A stretch of 64,000 bases of DNA from Stappia sediminis (GTDB lineage Bacteria > Pseudomonadota > Alphaproteobacteria > Rhizobiales > Stappiaceae). A program made the translations under genes and the position numbers. This document shows positions 54,982-64,000 of the stretch, one piece after another. The notes below the pieces were generated by a model. The model was not told the origin of the DNA. It worked only from the letters and a program-made list of their open reading frames with translations, and did no database searches. The number at the start of each line of letters is the position of its first letter. Positions within the stretch are counted from its first letter, which is position 1. The stretch lies in the NCBI RefSeq assembly GCF_009826895.1, contig NZ_WUMV01000001.1:620001-684000 (forward strand), written 5' to 3'.

Positions 54982-56706
54982 TCAAGCGCCACCCGCCGTC
55001 GTACGCCGGATGTGCGAAAGCGCCTTGTCCAGCGTCTGGAAAAAGCGGACCTGCGGCGGCGCGACGCCATGGCGGTGCAGCTCGTGGCGCACGTGCGGGG
55101 CCGCACCGCAAATGATGAGCCTGACGCCTTTGGCGGACGCTTTGCGCGCAGCCCCCGCGACAGTATCCGCGGCGGTCGAATCGAGGAATGGCACAGTGTG
55201 AAAATCCAGCACGAGAGCCTTGTGCCGGTCCGCGATACGGTCGAGGACGGTGCCGATCTTGGACGCCGCGCCGAAGAAGAAGGCGCCTGAGATCCGGTAG
55301 ACGACGATATCCGGGTCGGTGGCGAGGCTCGCGTCGTAGGGCTTTCTTTCGCCGTTCGCCGTGTCGCTGACGTCGTCGAGCGAGAATGTCATGTGGTGGT
55401 CGATGGCGATGGTGCGCGCCAACCGGTCGATGAAGAGCACGGAACCCAGAAGAACGCCGACGACGATTGCCTCCGTAAGGTCGGCGAAAACCGTCAGCAG
55501 GAAGGTCACGGCCAGTACGATCGCATCGCCCCGCGCGCCGCGGGCGAGAGCGGAGATCGCGTGTTTTTCGATCATGTTCCAGGCCACGACCGCCAGGACG
55601 CCGGCAAGTGCGGCGAGCGGAATATAGCCGGCAAGCGGAGCGGCGATCAGGATGAACGCCAGCAGGAAAGCGGCATGCAGCATGCCCGAGACGGGGCTTC
55701 GCCCGCCTGCGCGTACGTTCGTGGCCGTGCGCGCGATCGTGCCCGTTACGCAGATGCCGCCGAAAAGAGCCGATGCGATATTGGCGGCGCCCTGGGCCAC
55801 AAGCTCGCAATTCGACCTGTGGCGGCGTCCCGTCATGCCGTCCGCCACGACCGCCGAAAGCAGGGATTCGATGGCGCCCAGCAGCGCGAAGGCGATGGCG
55901 TCGGGCAGAAGCGCATGCATTCTCGAAAGCGTTATTTCCGGCAGATGGGGTGCCGGCAGGCCGGCCGGAATGCCGCCGAAGCGGCTGCCGATCGTTTCCA
56001 CGGGCAAGGAGAATACGGCCGAAACCGCCGATAGCGCCACGACCGCGATCAGCATTCCCGGCCAGTTCGGTCGCAGCCGTTTCAGGACCAGGATGATCGC
56101 CACCGCCGAAGCCGCAACGATGAATGCCGCAGGCGAAAAGCTCGGCAGCGCCACCCAGAGCGCCGGTATCTTATCGAGGATCGGGCCCGGTTCACCGCCG
56201 GAAAGCGTCAGGCCCAGAAGTTCCTTGATCTGGCTTGCGAAGATGATGACGCCGATGCCGGCGGTAAATCCCACCGTCACGGGGAAGGGGATGAACTTGA
56301 TATAGGTTCCAAGCCTGAGGAAGCCGATCGCAAGAAGGAAGGCGCCGGCCATCATGGTGGCGAGGATGAGCCCGTCCGGCCCGTGTCGCGCAACGGTTGC
56401 CGCCACCAGCACGATGAAGGCGCCCGCCGGGCCGCCGATCTGAAATCGGCTTCCGCCAAGCGCGGAGACGAAAAAGCCGCCGACGATTGCCGTGATCAAT
56501 CCTTTGTCGGGTGAAACGCCGGAGGCGATCGCGATCGCCATGGACAACGGCAGGGCGACGATTGCAACCGTCAGGCCGGCGATGGCGTCGGCGCGAAGGT
56601 CCTTCAGGCCGTATCCCTCGCGAAGCACGGTTACGAGCTTCGGCGTGAAAAGCTCGATGAATCCGGGGTGCTCGTCTGCGTGGCGTGTCGCGCTGCCTGC
56701 GTCCAT
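54982..56706 (-). CDS. SulP family anion permease with STAS domain
   Basis: A 574-residue inner-membrane protein. A SulP core of about 12-14 hydrophobic segments starts at LRADAIAGLTVAIVALPLSM, includes GGSRFQIGGPAGAFIVLV and QGAANIASALFGGICVTGTI (family signatures), and a cytoplasmic STAS domain of about 110 residues ends the protein (ALVLDFHTVPFLDSTAAD). SulP proteins carry sulfate, bicarbonate or dicarboxylates. The XRE-type regulator lies upstream on the same strand and may control it. The stop almost touches the convergent cutA. Confidence 0.93.
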   Translation of the reverse strand: MDAGSATRHADEHPGFIELFTPKLVTVLREGYGLKDLRADAIAGLTVAIVALPLSMAIAIASGVSPDKGLITAIVGGFFVSALGGSRFQIGGPAGAFIVLVAATVARHGPDGLILATMMAGAFLLAIGFLRLGTYIKFIPFPVTVGFTAGIGVIIFASQIKELLGLTLSGGEPGPILDKIPALWVALPSFSPAAFIVAASAVAIILVLKRLRPNWPGMLIAVVALSAVSAVFSLPVETIGSRFGGIPAGLPAPHLPEITLSRMHALLPDAIAFALLGAIESLLSAVVADGMTGRRHRSNCELVAQGAANIASALFGGICVTGTIARTATNVRAGGRSPVSGMLHAAFLLAFILIAAPLAGYIPLAALAGVLAVVAWNMIEKHAISALARGARGDAIVLAVTFLLTVFADLTEAIVVGVLLGSVLFIDRLARTIAIDHHMTFSLDDVSDTANGERKPYDASLATDPDIVVYRISGAFFFGAASKIGTVLDRIADRHKALVLDFHTVPFLDSTAADTVAGAARKASAKGVRLIICGAAPHVRHELHRHGVAPPQVRFFQTLDKALSHIRRTTAGGA

Positions 56707-56758
56707 GGCCTGCCTCGTGCTAAAGCTGCTCTGTCACGACAATGTCACGGCGCGCGGG

Positions 56759-57025
56759 TCAAACCTGCGCATGATCCGCCGTTTCTTTCAGCCGCACGCC
56801 TCGTCCCCCGCTGTGGCTCGGCTGGTTGTCGGAAAGAAGCTCGATACCGGCCCGGTCGAGCGCCTCGACAACCTTGATGAGCGTATCGACGACACCACGC
56901 ACGTTGCCTGCGCTTGCTTCCATTCGCTGGATCGTGGGCAGCGAGACGCCCGCCAATTCGGCAAGCTTTTTTTGGTCGATGCCAAGCAGCGCGCGGGCGG
57001 CGCGCATCTGGGCGGCTGTTATCAT
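56759..57025 (-). CDS. XRE-type helix-turn-helix regulator
   Basis: About 88 residues from the ATG at 57025: MITAAQMRAARALLGIDQKK, LAELAGVSLPTIQRMEAS and VVDTLIKVVEALDRAGIEL form a Cro/C1-type HTH. The short polar tail may dimerise. It is 52 bp upstream of the SulP gene on the same strand, so probably part of the same transcript and its regulator. A start further upstream at 57067 is possible but does not extend the fold. Confidence 0.85.
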   Translation of the reverse strand: MITAAQMRAARALLGIDQKKLAELAGVSLPTIQRMEASAGNVRGVVDTLIKVVEALDRAGIELLSDNQPSHSGGRGVRLKETADHAQV

Positions 57026-57163
57026 CGTTGAATTCCAGTCTATCGATACTGATGTTTCATACATCAATTATCTTGCTTAAGATAGCAATGTTAAAGGATT
57101 GAAGACAAGCGTTTTGGTTGCAGGAAATGCAGCCCGGCTGCAGTGGGAAGAATGGATGCAGCG

Positions 57164-58099
57164 TCAGCTTCCGTCGTCTTCCGCCTTCATGGACGCTATC
57201 GGCTGGATCGCTTTGAGATAGGCGGCGACCGCCTCGCGATATTCGCCAGGCAGTTTGGCCCAGTTTTCCTGAACCGATGCCATGCTGCCGCCGACGGAAT
57301 CGTATTCCGGCGTAAAACCGCTTTCCAGGAAGAAGGCGATGTCGGCGGCCGACCAGTTCCCGATGCCATCGGCATGTGGCGTAATGTTTGGGATCCGGCC
57401 CCTGCCGCCTTCCGGGTTGGGCGCGCCGGCCATCCAGCGTTCGGCGTTGAGGCCGCCGAAAATATCGCGAGGCGTGTGGCATTCCGCGCAGTGTCCCGGA
57501 CCAGTTGCAAGATAGGCGCCGCGGTTCGTCGTCTCGTCCCAGTTCGGGTTCGCCTCGAAAGGCCGGTCGGAAAGGTAAAGCAGCTTCCACAGGCCGATGC
57601 CCGGACGAATGGAGTAGGGGAAATCGAGGTCGTGCCCGGCCACTTCGTTGTCGGAAGCCGGAAGTGTGTCGAGAAAGGCTTTCAGGTCTATCAAGTCCCC
57701 GTAGCGCATCTTCTCGTAGGAGGCGTAGGGAAAGGCCGGATAGTAATGCCGCCCGTCTGGGGAGGTTCCCTTCACCATGGCGGTGATGAAGTCCGCCGTG
57801 CTCCATCCGCCTATGCCTTGGGCGTTGGAGGTGGAGATATTGGGAACGCGGAAAAGGCCGAAGGGCGTCTTGAGCTCGAGACCGCCTTGCAGCACGAACT
57901 TGTCGTCGCCCTTCGCGTCCTTGGCGGCGTGACAGGAGGCACAGCCTCCTGCCCAGAACATGCGCTCTCCGTTGGTGAGATCGGGGTCCCGCTCCGGTAT
58001 GGCCGAGGCCTCTATGTGTTGGGGCCGGGTGAACCAGAGCCCGGCGACCACCGCCAGAAGAAACAGCCCCAGAAGCCGGGAGAGAGAGCGCTTTGCCAT
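57164..58099 (-). CDS. Diheme c-type cytochrome
   Basis: A 311-residue protein with an N-terminal membrane anchor or signal (residues 8-24, LLGLFLLAVVAGLWF) and two c-type haem sites, CASCH (near residue 53) and CAECH (near residue 205). Two cytochrome c domains of about 120 residues follow each other, like the cytochrome subunits of membrane-bound dehydrogenases. Periplasmic electron carrier. It is 9 bp downstream of the cytochrome c'-type gene, forming a two-gene operon. Confidence 0.9.
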   Translation of the reverse strand: MAKRSLSRLLGLFLLAVVAGLWFTRPQHIEASAIPERDPDLTNGERMFWAGGCASCHAAKDAKGDDKFVLQGGLELKTPFGLFRVPNISTSNAQGIGGWSTADFITAMVKGTSPDGRHYYPAFPYASYEKMRYGDLIDLKAFLDTLPASDNEVAGHDLDFPYSIRPGIGLWKLLYLSDRPFEANPNWDETTNRGAYLATGPGHCAECHTPRDIFGGLNAERWMAGAPNPEGGRGRIPNITPHADGIGNWSAADIAFFLESGFTPEYDSVGGSMASVQENWAKLPGEYREAVAAYLKAIQPIASMKAEDDGS

Positions 58100-58108
58100 C
58101 GCCGCCTG

Positions 58109-58555
58109 TCAGTTCTTTTCCAGCCGGTATTTTTCGTGACAGGCCTGACAGTTATCGGCCACGGAACCCAGGCTAGCCTTGAGCTGGTCGAGGCCGCTTG
58201 TCGCCGCCGGAATTGCCGCCAGCGCGGCATTCTCAAGCTTCAGCGCGGTCGCCTCGAACCCTGCCTTGTCCTTCCAGATTTCAGGTGAAGCTCTTGTTTT
58301 GCCGCCGGTTTCGCTGCCTTCGGGAAAGAGGGTGGGGAAGGCGACAGCGCCTGCAAAGATTTCACGCAAGGCAAGTTCCGCCGTAAGGGCGTCATACTCG
58401 ATCTCGCCCTTCACCATCTTGAAAAGCGCTCCGGCAGACGCTCCGTTCGACTTCATGATGTTTTGCCGCGTCGAAATCGGATCCTCGCTCGCAAAGGCGG
58501 CGCCTGCAAAGACGGCAAGACCGGTAATCCCTGTGATAGCAACTCTTTTCAGCAT
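58109..58555 (-). CDS. Cytochrome c'/c556-type protein
   Basis: A 148-residue exported protein: signal peptide (residues 1-22, to GAAFASE), then a four-helix bundle with the haem motif CQACH close to the C-terminus, which is the cytochrome c'/c556 layout. ISTRQNIMKSNG at the mature N-terminus fits the family (R..IMK). The start at 58555 is chosen since the upstream ATG would overlap the GGAGGG ribosome site. Periplasmic; relatives bind NO or carry electrons. Confidence 0.9.
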   Translation of the reverse strand: MLKRVAITGITGLAVFAGAAFASEDPISTRQNIMKSNGASAGALFKMVKGEIEYDALTAELALREIFAGAVAFPTLFPEGSETGGKTRASPEIWKDKAGFEATALKLENAALAAIPAATSGLDQLKASLGSVADNCQACHEKYRLEKN

Positions 58556-58862
58556 TTTGCCCTCCGGCAATTGCAGTGAGATTGATGTCGGCTCGGATCT
58601 TTGATCCGCAGGGACTTTCCCAAGGCAACGTTAGGTCAGCAAGTCTTCGGGAATCACGAGCGCGTGAACCTCCTGAGTGTGAAGGCTTTCATTCCGCTCG
58701 GTGAAAATCAACCGGCGAAGGAGCCAAGGAGATTGCCGGTCCGGTTGAGAAGGGGGATATCGCCCGGAAAAGAAGAAAATGTGCTGACTTATTGCGCTGC
58801 GTCAATTCCGACATATTTTTACCGGCATATACGAAGGAAGCGCATTTTATTGGTGCAATCGC
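58556..58862. other. Divergent promoter region between cytochrome operon and phaC
   Basis: About 300 bp with no credible gene. It should contain the promoters of both units; an A/T-richer part lies at 58770-58855. No clear operator was recognised. Confidence 0.4.
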
Positions 58863-60716
58863 ATGTCGACAGCGAAAGCCACGCGGAAGCCGGTCCAGCC
58901 AAAAGCTCCGAAGAAGCCCGGGCAATTGCCTGCGGTAACAGACATTCCTGCCTTCAGTCCGATCGATGACGACCCGCCCGATTCCTATAGCCTGACGGCC
59001 TTCAGCGAGGTTTTGGACCGGGCGACGCGCGCGGCGATCGCGCGCGGCACGCTGGGGCTTGCGCCGTCGGCCCTGCTTGGTGCCTGGGCGGACTGGGCCA
59101 TTCATCTTGCCACTTCGCCGGGCAAGCAGATCCGCCTGGCCGAAAAGGCAGGTAACAAAGCCGTGCGCTATTCGAATTTCGTCATGCGCGCGGCCGCGTC
59201 CGCAGGAGAATGCGACTGTTGTATCGAGCCATTGCCGCAGGACCGCCGCTTCCGCAGCGATGCGTGGCAGAAGCCTCCCTTCAACATGATGCACCAGGGT
59301 TTTCTGCTCTGGCAGCAGTGGTGGCATAACGCAACGACCGGCATTCGCGGCGTGACGCCCCAGCATGAACGGGCGGTGGAATTCGCCGCACGGCAGCTTC
59401 TCGATATCGTTTCACCCGCCAATTCGCCGTTCCTGAACCCGGACGTGCTGGAGCGGACGCGTGAGAAGATGGGGCTTAATTTCGTCGAAGGCTTCCAGCA
59501 TTGGCTGGAGGATCTGGAGCGCCAGTACTCGTCAAAACCGCCTGCGGGAACGGAAGGCTTCACGGTCGGCAAGAACCTGGCCACCACGCCCGGCAAGGTC
59601 GTCTATCGAAACCGGCTGATCGAGCTCATCCAGTATGAGCCCGCGACGGACAAGGTGAGGCCGGAGCCTGTCCTGATCGTGCCGGCCTGGATCATGAAGT
59701 ATTACATTCTCGATCTCAGCCGGCAGAATTCTCTCGTCAGGTATCTGACGGAGCAGGGCTACACGGTTTTCATGATCTCCTGGCTCAATCCCGGCCCGGA
59801 CGACCGGGACCTCGGCATGGAGGATTACCGGTTGCTCGGTCCCATGGCGGCGCTCGATGCCGTCCAGGCGATCACCGGTGCTACGAAAATCCATGCCGCC
59901 GGCTACTGCCTGGGCGGCACGTTGCTCTCCATCGCCGCATCCGCCATGGCGCGCGACGGGGATGACCGTCTTGCCACAGTGTCGCTGCTTGCAACCCAGG
60001 TCGATTTTTCCGAGGCCGGCGAACTCATGCTCTTCATCAACGAAAGCGAGGTCGCTTTCCTTGAAGACATGATGTGGGAGCAGGGCTTCCTCGATGCCCG
60101 GCAGATGGCGGGCGCCTTCACGCTTTTGCGCTCCAACGATCTTTTCTGGTCGCGCATGGTGCATGAATATCTGATGGGGGAACGTGCGCCGGTAAACGAT
60201 CTGATGGCGTGGAATGCGGACACCACCCGCATGCCCTACCGGATGCATTCGGAATATCTGCGCAAGCTCTTTCTGGAAAACCGCTTCGCGTCCGGCAAAT
60301 ACGAGATCGACGGGTCATCCGTTGCGTTTTCGGATATTCGCGCTCCGGTTTTCTCCGTCGGCACGGAAACCGATCATGTCGCACCCTGGCGCTCGGCCTA
60401 CAAGGTTCATTTGCTTGGCGATACGGAAGTCACCTTCCTGCTCACGAACGGAGGGCACAATGCCGGTATTGTCTCCGAGCCGGGGCACGATCACCGGCAC
60501 TACCGGGTCCGCACGACGAGCGCGCAAGATCCCTACCTCGATCCCGATGCCTGGGTGAAGGCGGCCGGCATGAAGGAGGGGTCCTGGTGGCCTGAATGGA
60601 TTGCCTGGCTGTCAACGCGCTCGGGCGAGGTGGTTTCCCCTCCACCCATGGCCGCGCCGGAAAAGGGGTATCCGGTGTTGCAGGATGCCCCGGGTTCCTA
60701 TGTGATGCGGCATTGA
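58863..60716 (+). CDS. phaC: Class I poly(3-hydroxyalkanoate) synthase PhaC
   Basis: A 617-residue polyester synthase: PhaC_N domain (about 100-270) and alpha/beta-hydrolase domain with the lipase-like box GYCLGG carrying the catalytic Cys (near residue 347), PAWIMKYYILDLS, the catalytic Asp in GTETDHVAPW and the catalytic His in LTNGGHNAGIV. It polymerises (R)-3-hydroxyacyl-CoA on granules. Residues 1-40 are Lys/Pro-rich. It stands alone without phaA or phaB, which is common in rhizobia. Confidence 0.96.
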   Translation: MSTAKATRKPVQPKAPKKPGQLPAVTDIPAFSPIDDDPPDSYSLTAFSEVLDRATRAAIARGTLGLAPSALLGAWADWAIHLATSPGKQIRLAEKAGNKAVRYSNFVMRAAASAGECDCCIEPLPQDRRFRSDAWQKPPFNMMHQGFLLWQQWWHNATTGIRGVTPQHERAVEFAARQLLDIVSPANSPFLNPDVLERTREKMGLNFVEGFQHWLEDLERQYSSKPPAGTEGFTVGKNLATTPGKVVYRNRLIELIQYEPATDKVRPEPVLIVPAWIMKYYILDLSRQNSLVRYLTEQGYTVFMISWLNPGPDDRDLGMEDYRLLGPMAALDAVQAITGATKIHAAGYCLGGTLLSIAASAMARDGDDRLATVSLLATQVDFSEAGELMLFINESEVAFLEDMMWEQGFLDARQMAGAFTLLRSNDLFWSRMVHEYLMGERAPVNDLMAWNADTTRMPYRMHSEYLRKLFLENRFASGKYEIDGSSVAFSDIRAPVFSVGTETDHVAPWRSAYKVHLLGDTEVTFLLTNGGHNAGIVSEPGHDHRHYRVRTTSAQDPYLDPDAWVKAAGMKEGSWWPEWIAWLSTRSGEVVSPPPMAAPEKGYPVLQDAPGSYVMRH

Positions 60717-60868
60717 TCGCAAGTTCGGGCATGTATCGAATTCAAGCTGCCGGATAGCCGGAATGACGGCTCGCAGCCATGAGCGGTCATTCGCATCGCG
60801 CGCGATGCAAGCTTGCGCAATTGCACGGATTGCTTTGCCAGCTTCGCGATCGTCGGCTAAGCGGTCGG

Positions 60869-61777
60869 ATGATGAATGAGCGGGTCACACTTCTGGCAAC
60901 GGCGATCGTCGTTTTTACCGGTGCTCTCTGGGGGCTTTACTGGCTTCCTGTTCGTTCGCTGGCTGAAACGGGGCTGCCCGGCGCTTGGGGAACGGTTGCC
61001 ATAACCACCGCGGCGGTACTCCTGCTGTCTCCCCTTGCGTTTATGCGGCGGCGCCAATTCGCACGGTCAAATCGTGTTGCGCTGGCTTCCATCGCCTTGG
61101 GCGGCGCGGCTTTCGCGTTGTACTCGATAGGCTTCGTCTATGGCCGCGTCGCGATAATCATACTGCTCTACTTCCTCACGCCGGTCTGGAGCACCCTGAT
61201 CGGGCGATATGTCATGGGCTGGCATACGTCCCGCCTGCGGGTATTGGCTATTCTGGTAGGGTTGGCCGGACTTTCCGTCATGCTCGGCGCGGATGGGGAT
61301 TTACCCGTGCCACAAGGGGTTGGAGAATGGATGGCCTTGATCGCCGGTATCCTCTGGTCCGTTGCGACGACAGGGATGCGCGCGAAATCCGATCTTGAGC
61401 CGGTTGCCGCCGCATTCGTTTTCGCCATCGGCGCAACGGTTTCGGCCTTGCTGCTCGCACCTTTTCTGGAGCTCTGGCCGGGTGGAATTTCCGGCGAAGG
61501 CCTTGCGGCACTTCTCGGGTTGGCCTTTGCGACCGGCGGCATTTGGTGGGGGTTGTCGGTCGCCAGCCTCATGTGGGCGACGGTCCGGCTCGAACCTGCC
61601 CGCGTCGGCATTTTGTTGATGACGGAGGTTGTGGTCGGAGCAGGGTCGGCTGCCGTTTTTGCCGCCGAACATCTCGATCCGCTCGAGATTGCCGGTGGAG
61701 CATTGGTTCTTTGCGCCGGCGTCCTCGAGGTCTGGCCGGCACGGCGCGCGGCTCCAGAGCAATCCGGTCGGGACTAG
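60869..61777 (+). CDS. EamA/DMT family transporter
   Basis: A 302-residue membrane protein with about ten hydrophobic helices in two EamA halves (LLATAIVVFTGALWGLYWLP to GLAGLSVMLGAD, and VGEWMALIAGILWSVATTGM to the C-terminus). DMT transporters export or import small metabolites. The start at ATG-ATG 60869 lies just before the first helix; upstream in-frame codons do not resemble the family. Substrate unknown. Confidence 0.88.
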   Translation: MMNERVTLLATAIVVFTGALWGLYWLPVRSLAETGLPGAWGTVAITTAAVLLLSPLAFMRRRQFARSNRVALASIALGGAAFALYSIGFVYGRVAIIILLYFLTPVWSTLIGRYVMGWHTSRLRVLAILVGLAGLSVMLGADGDLPVPQGVGEWMALIAGILWSVATTGMRAKSDLEPVAAAFVFAIGATVSALLLAPFLELWPGGISGEGLAALLGLAFATGGIWWGLSVASLMWATVRLEPARVGILLMTEVVVGAGSAAVFAAEHLDPLEIAGGALVLCAGVLEVWPARRAAPEQSGRD

Positions 61778-61881
61778 AAGTGATTTCGCCGTAAATGTCG
61801 GCTTGCGTCTGCAGTCGGGGTGCCGGGCGCCTTGGGACTTCCATCCTGGCTCAAACCGGAATTCGGGCCGGCTTTGGCGCC

Positions 61882-62841
61882 TCAGCTATACGTCCGCTGC
61901 TCCATCGGCGTTTCCTCGATGCGCCTCAAAAGTTCGTCGAGGAGCGCCTGTTCCGCGCGGTTTTTCTGCGCGCGCGGGTTCCAGACCACATGCACGTCGA
62001 TCGCCGGCATCTTGTCGTAGGGCGGGAGTTGCCACAAAAGCCCGTCCTCCAGGTCGCGTTTGACGACATGGATCGGCAGCGGCCCGACGCCGAGCCCGGC
62101 GATGATCATCCGCCGCACTTCTTCCAGATGCGCGGACGTTCCGACGATGCGGTCTTCCAGTTCCACTTCCGCGCGCATTAGCGCGACGGACCTGAGCGCA
62201 TCCGTCATCTGGTCGGTGACGAAGCTGACCGACGATTGACCGATGAGATCATGCTTGGTCAGCCCCTTGCGGCCGAAAAGCGGATGCGTCGGTCCGCAGA
62301 ACAGGCCGAAAAATTCGCGGTAGAGCCGCCGGTACTCCAGCTTCGGGCTCTTGTCGCGCACAAGACATACGCCCAGCGAGGCGCGCTGGGCGGTGACGGC
62401 GGCAAGCGCATCCTTGCTTGCGGCAACGTCGATCGAAAGCGTGGCGCGGGGGTGGTCGAAGTGGAATTTCGTCAAGGCGTCATCGAAAAGAGGGCAGATC
62501 ACGTGGCTTGCCATGGCAATGCGCACATGGCCCTGCACCTCGTCGGTCACTTCGCGGATCAGCGTGCCGAGCCTCAGGATCGCGCCGTGAATGTCGATCG
62601 CCTCGCGGTGGAGAAGCCGGCCTGCCTCCGTCAGCCGATATCGCCCCGGCGAGCGCTCGATCAGCCGCTTGCCGAGCCTGTCCTCCAGCCGTTTCAGCGC
62701 GCTTGAGACCGTCGGCTGTTTCAGCCTCAGCTTTTCGGCAGCTTCCGTAATGCTTCGGGACTCGGCCAGCACGACGAAAGTCCGCAGCAGGTTCCAGTCG
62801 AGATCGCGCGCGATGCGCTCTGGAGTATCTGGATTCAGCAT
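61882..62841 (-). CDS. LysR-type regulator
   Basis: A 319-residue LysR protein: winged HTH in residues 15-75 (LDWNLLRTFVVLAESRSITE, AAEKLRLKQPTVSSALKRLE) and a C-terminal effector domain (about 100-300, AMASHVICPLFDDALTKF). It is divergent from the polyamine-type ABC permease genes, 100 bp apart, so it most likely regulates them. Effector unknown. Confidence 0.93.
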   Translation of the reverse strand: MLNPDTPERIARDLDWNLLRTFVVLAESRSITEAAEKLRLKQPTVSSALKRLEDRLGKRLIERSPGRYRLTEAGRLLHREAIDIHGAILRLGTLIREVTDEVQGHVRIAMASHVICPLFDDALTKFHFDHPRATLSIDVAASKDALAAVTAQRASLGVCLVRDKSPKLEYRRLYREFFGLFCGPTHPLFGRKGLTKHDLIGQSSVSFVTDQMTDALRSVALMRAEVELEDRIVGTSAHLEEVRRMIIAGLGVGPLPIHVVKRDLEDGLLWQLPPYDKMPAIDVHVVWNPRAQKNRAEQALLDELLRRIEETPMEQRTYS

Positions 62842-62941
62842 TGTGGTATAGTTTCAGTCTATAGTTGGAATTTCAATTATCTATTTTATTTATGCCCTCG
62901 CGCCTGCGAACGTAGCGCATCGTAGGTCGTGCGGGAGGATC
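62842..62941. promoter_or_regulatory. Divergent LysR/ABC promoter region
   Basis: AT-rich, with a repeated ATAG half-site (TATAGTTTCAGTCTATAG, 62848-62865) of T-N11-A form and an A/T-rich stretch following, as expected for a LysR binding region between divergent genes. Confidence 0.45.
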
Positions 62942-63814
62942 ATGTCCATGTCGGTCGAGGCGCGAGAGGCCAGGCAGCCCTGGCTCCTGCTGTCGCCTGC
63001 GTTGACGGCGGTCGTGCTGCTTCTCTTCGTGCCGCTCGCCTTCATCGTGGTCTATTCGTTCTGGCTCAGAACGGCGACGGGGGCGGATCAGGCAGGCTTT
63101 CATCTCGACAACTGGAACGAGGCGCTCACCGACCCGTTCTATCGCGACATCCTGCTCAACACGCTGAAGATCGCGGGAATCACGACCGTTGTCTGTGCGC
63201 TGATGGGCTATCCGGCGGCCTATTTCATCGCGCGCTCGAAGGGCAACAAGGTCATCCTGCTTCTTCTGCTGATGCTGCCGTTCTGGATCAGCTACATCAT
63301 CCGCACGATGTCTTGGATCAACATTCTCGGCGTTTCGGGGGCGTTCAACTCCGTGCTCCTGTCGCTCGGCATCATCTCCGAGCCGGTCCAGATGCTCTAC
63401 AACGAGACGACGGTCATCCTCGGACTGGTTCACTTCCTGCTGCCCTTCATGGTGCTCAACGTCTACGTGAGCCTGGAAGGTATCGACGAGACGCTGGAAG
63501 ATGCCGCCTGTTCGCTTGGCGCAACGCGCTGGAAAAGCTTTCTGGAAGTCACGCTGCCCCTGTCGCTGCCCGGTCTTGCCGCGGGCGGCCTGCTCTGTTT
63601 CGTGCTGGGGGCCGGCACCTATATCACGCCGCTGGTGCTTGGCGGCCCGACGGATGCCATGTTCGCCAACCTCGTGTTCGAGGCGATCATCACCCAGCTC
63701 GACTGGCCGCTCGGTTCGGCGCTTTCGCTCATGCTTCTTGCCGTGCTCGGCGCACTGGTCCTGATCTACAACCACTATCTCGGCATGGCGCAACTCATGA
63801 AGGGGCTTGGCTGA
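62942..63814 (+). CDS. ABC transporter permease, spermidine/putrescine (PotB) type
   Basis: A 290-residue inner-membrane permease: about six helices, first at residues 15-40 (LLLSPALTAVVLLLFVPLAF), and the cytoplasmic EAA loop as EDAACSLGATRWKSFLEVTL. PotB/PotH-like proteins import polyamines or related amines with a periplasmic binding protein. The next permease gene starts on the last base of its stop codon (TGATG), so they are coupled. ATPase and binding protein are out of view. Confidence 0.92.
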   Translation: MSMSVEAREARQPWLLLSPALTAVVLLLFVPLAFIVVYSFWLRTATGADQAGFHLDNWNEALTDPFYRDILLNTLKIAGITTVVCALMGYPAAYFIARSKGNKVILLLLLMLPFWISYIIRTMSWINILGVSGAFNSVLLSLGIISEPVQMLYNETTVILGLVHFLLPFMVLNVYVSLEGIDETLEDAACSLGATRWKSFLEVTLPLSLPGLAAGGLLCFVLGAGTYITPLVLGGPTDAMFANLVFEAIITQLDWPLGSALSLMLLAVLGALVLIYNHYLGMAQLMKGLG

Positions 63815-64000
63815 TGGGCTGGAACCTCGTTCGCGCCTGGACGATCCTCGTCTATATCTTCATGTTCCTGCCGGTGGCGGTGGTGGTGCTCCTGAGCTTC
63901 AACGCCAGCCAGTTCGGCAGCTTCCCCATGACCGGCTTTTCGTTCCGCTGGTTTGTCGAGCTTGCGCAGAACGAGGCGATCCTGCGCGCCTTTCGCACAT
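63814..64000 (+). CDS. ABC transporter permease, PotC type, N-terminal part
   Basis: The frame opens with MGWNLVRAWTILVYIFMFLP and continues FNASQFGSFPMTGFSFRW, typical of PotC/PotI permeases, and runs off the right edge after 62 residues. It overlaps the previous gene by one base and forms the second membrane subunit of the same importer. Confidence 0.9.
   Translation, partial: MGWNLVRAWTILVYIFMFLPVAVVVLLSFNASQFGSFPMTGFSFRWFVELAQNEAILRAFRT

Noticed and set aside
54605..55810. 401-codon minus-strand frame overlapping cutA and SulP
   Set aside because: Very Arg-rich, out of frame with the SulP gene and without domain pattern.

Overview
The window is a chromosomal segment of an alphaproteobacterium, most likely of the order Hyphomicrobiales (Rhizobiales). 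The pointers are a usg-family gene, a CIRCE-controlled groESL pair, a class I PHA synthase, a citE-like/maoC pair, DUF2336 and Hpt signalling proteins, GcvA-type LysR regulators, GC-rich codon use, and palindromic intergenic repeats of the rhizobial kind (arms such as CCGAAAAG/CTTTTCGG). No rRNA, complete tRNA or CRISPR array was seen.

Left chromosomal part (1-10610): the end of an Fe-S scaffold gene; a UspA plus BCCT osmolyte transporter pair; yidD; a MltB-type lytic transglycosylase; an rsmC/rsuA rRNA-modification pair with a 4-bp overlap; an SDR; a FrnE-like DsbA preceded by a perfect operator-like dyad; a Spy/LTxxQ protein; and two tandem GcvA-like LysR genes. Between the Spy gene and the LysR genes lie a relic of a second dsbA 3' end and a run of stem-loops that could be a minus-strand small RNA.

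Island (about 10611-39380, 28.8 kb): the second LysR gene is cut after codon 200 and resumes in frame at 39381, so the whole segment between is an insertion. The left junction carries the 3' half of a tRNA (TTCCTAA anticodon loop to CCA, consistent with tRNA-Arg(CCU)). The right end carries a DUF4102-type tyrosine integrase, and paired TGGCGTCCA repeats flank both ends. This looks like a tRNA-targeting integrative element sitting in a secondary site. Its cargo is: (a) IS5 and IS701 relics around a CDF-type transporter; (b) a secreted SxxK serine hydrolase; (c) a cell-envelope cluster of an AsmA protein, two outer-membrane beta-barrels, two secreted proteins with Asp/Phe-rich C-terminal tails, a small membrane protein and a MltF-like protein; (d) three tandem secreted YtcJ-type amidohydrolases; (e) a coupled pair of tyrosine recombinases behind a very AT-rich segment, then an AlpA/excisionase-type HTH protein, two unknown proteins and the integrase.

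Right chromosomal part (39381-64000): the LysR 3' remnant, usg, CIRCE-groES-groEL with an orphan second GroEL-like tail downstream, thrS, an acyltransferase, a secreted protein, nitroreductase/flavin reductase, citE-like/maoC, an SLT-fold protein, DUF2336/Hpt/response-regulator genes, nadK/cutA (divergent), a SulP transporter with an XRE regulator, two periplasmic c-type cytochromes, phaC, an EamA transporter, and a LysR regulator divergent from a spermidine/putrescine-type ABC permease pair that runs off the right edge.

The most promising places for undescribed biology are the island envelope cluster (16.2-26.0 kb), the paired-recombinase module (33.2-36.5 kb) and the triplicated amidohydrolases. 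Functions given for these are inferences from motifs and context only.
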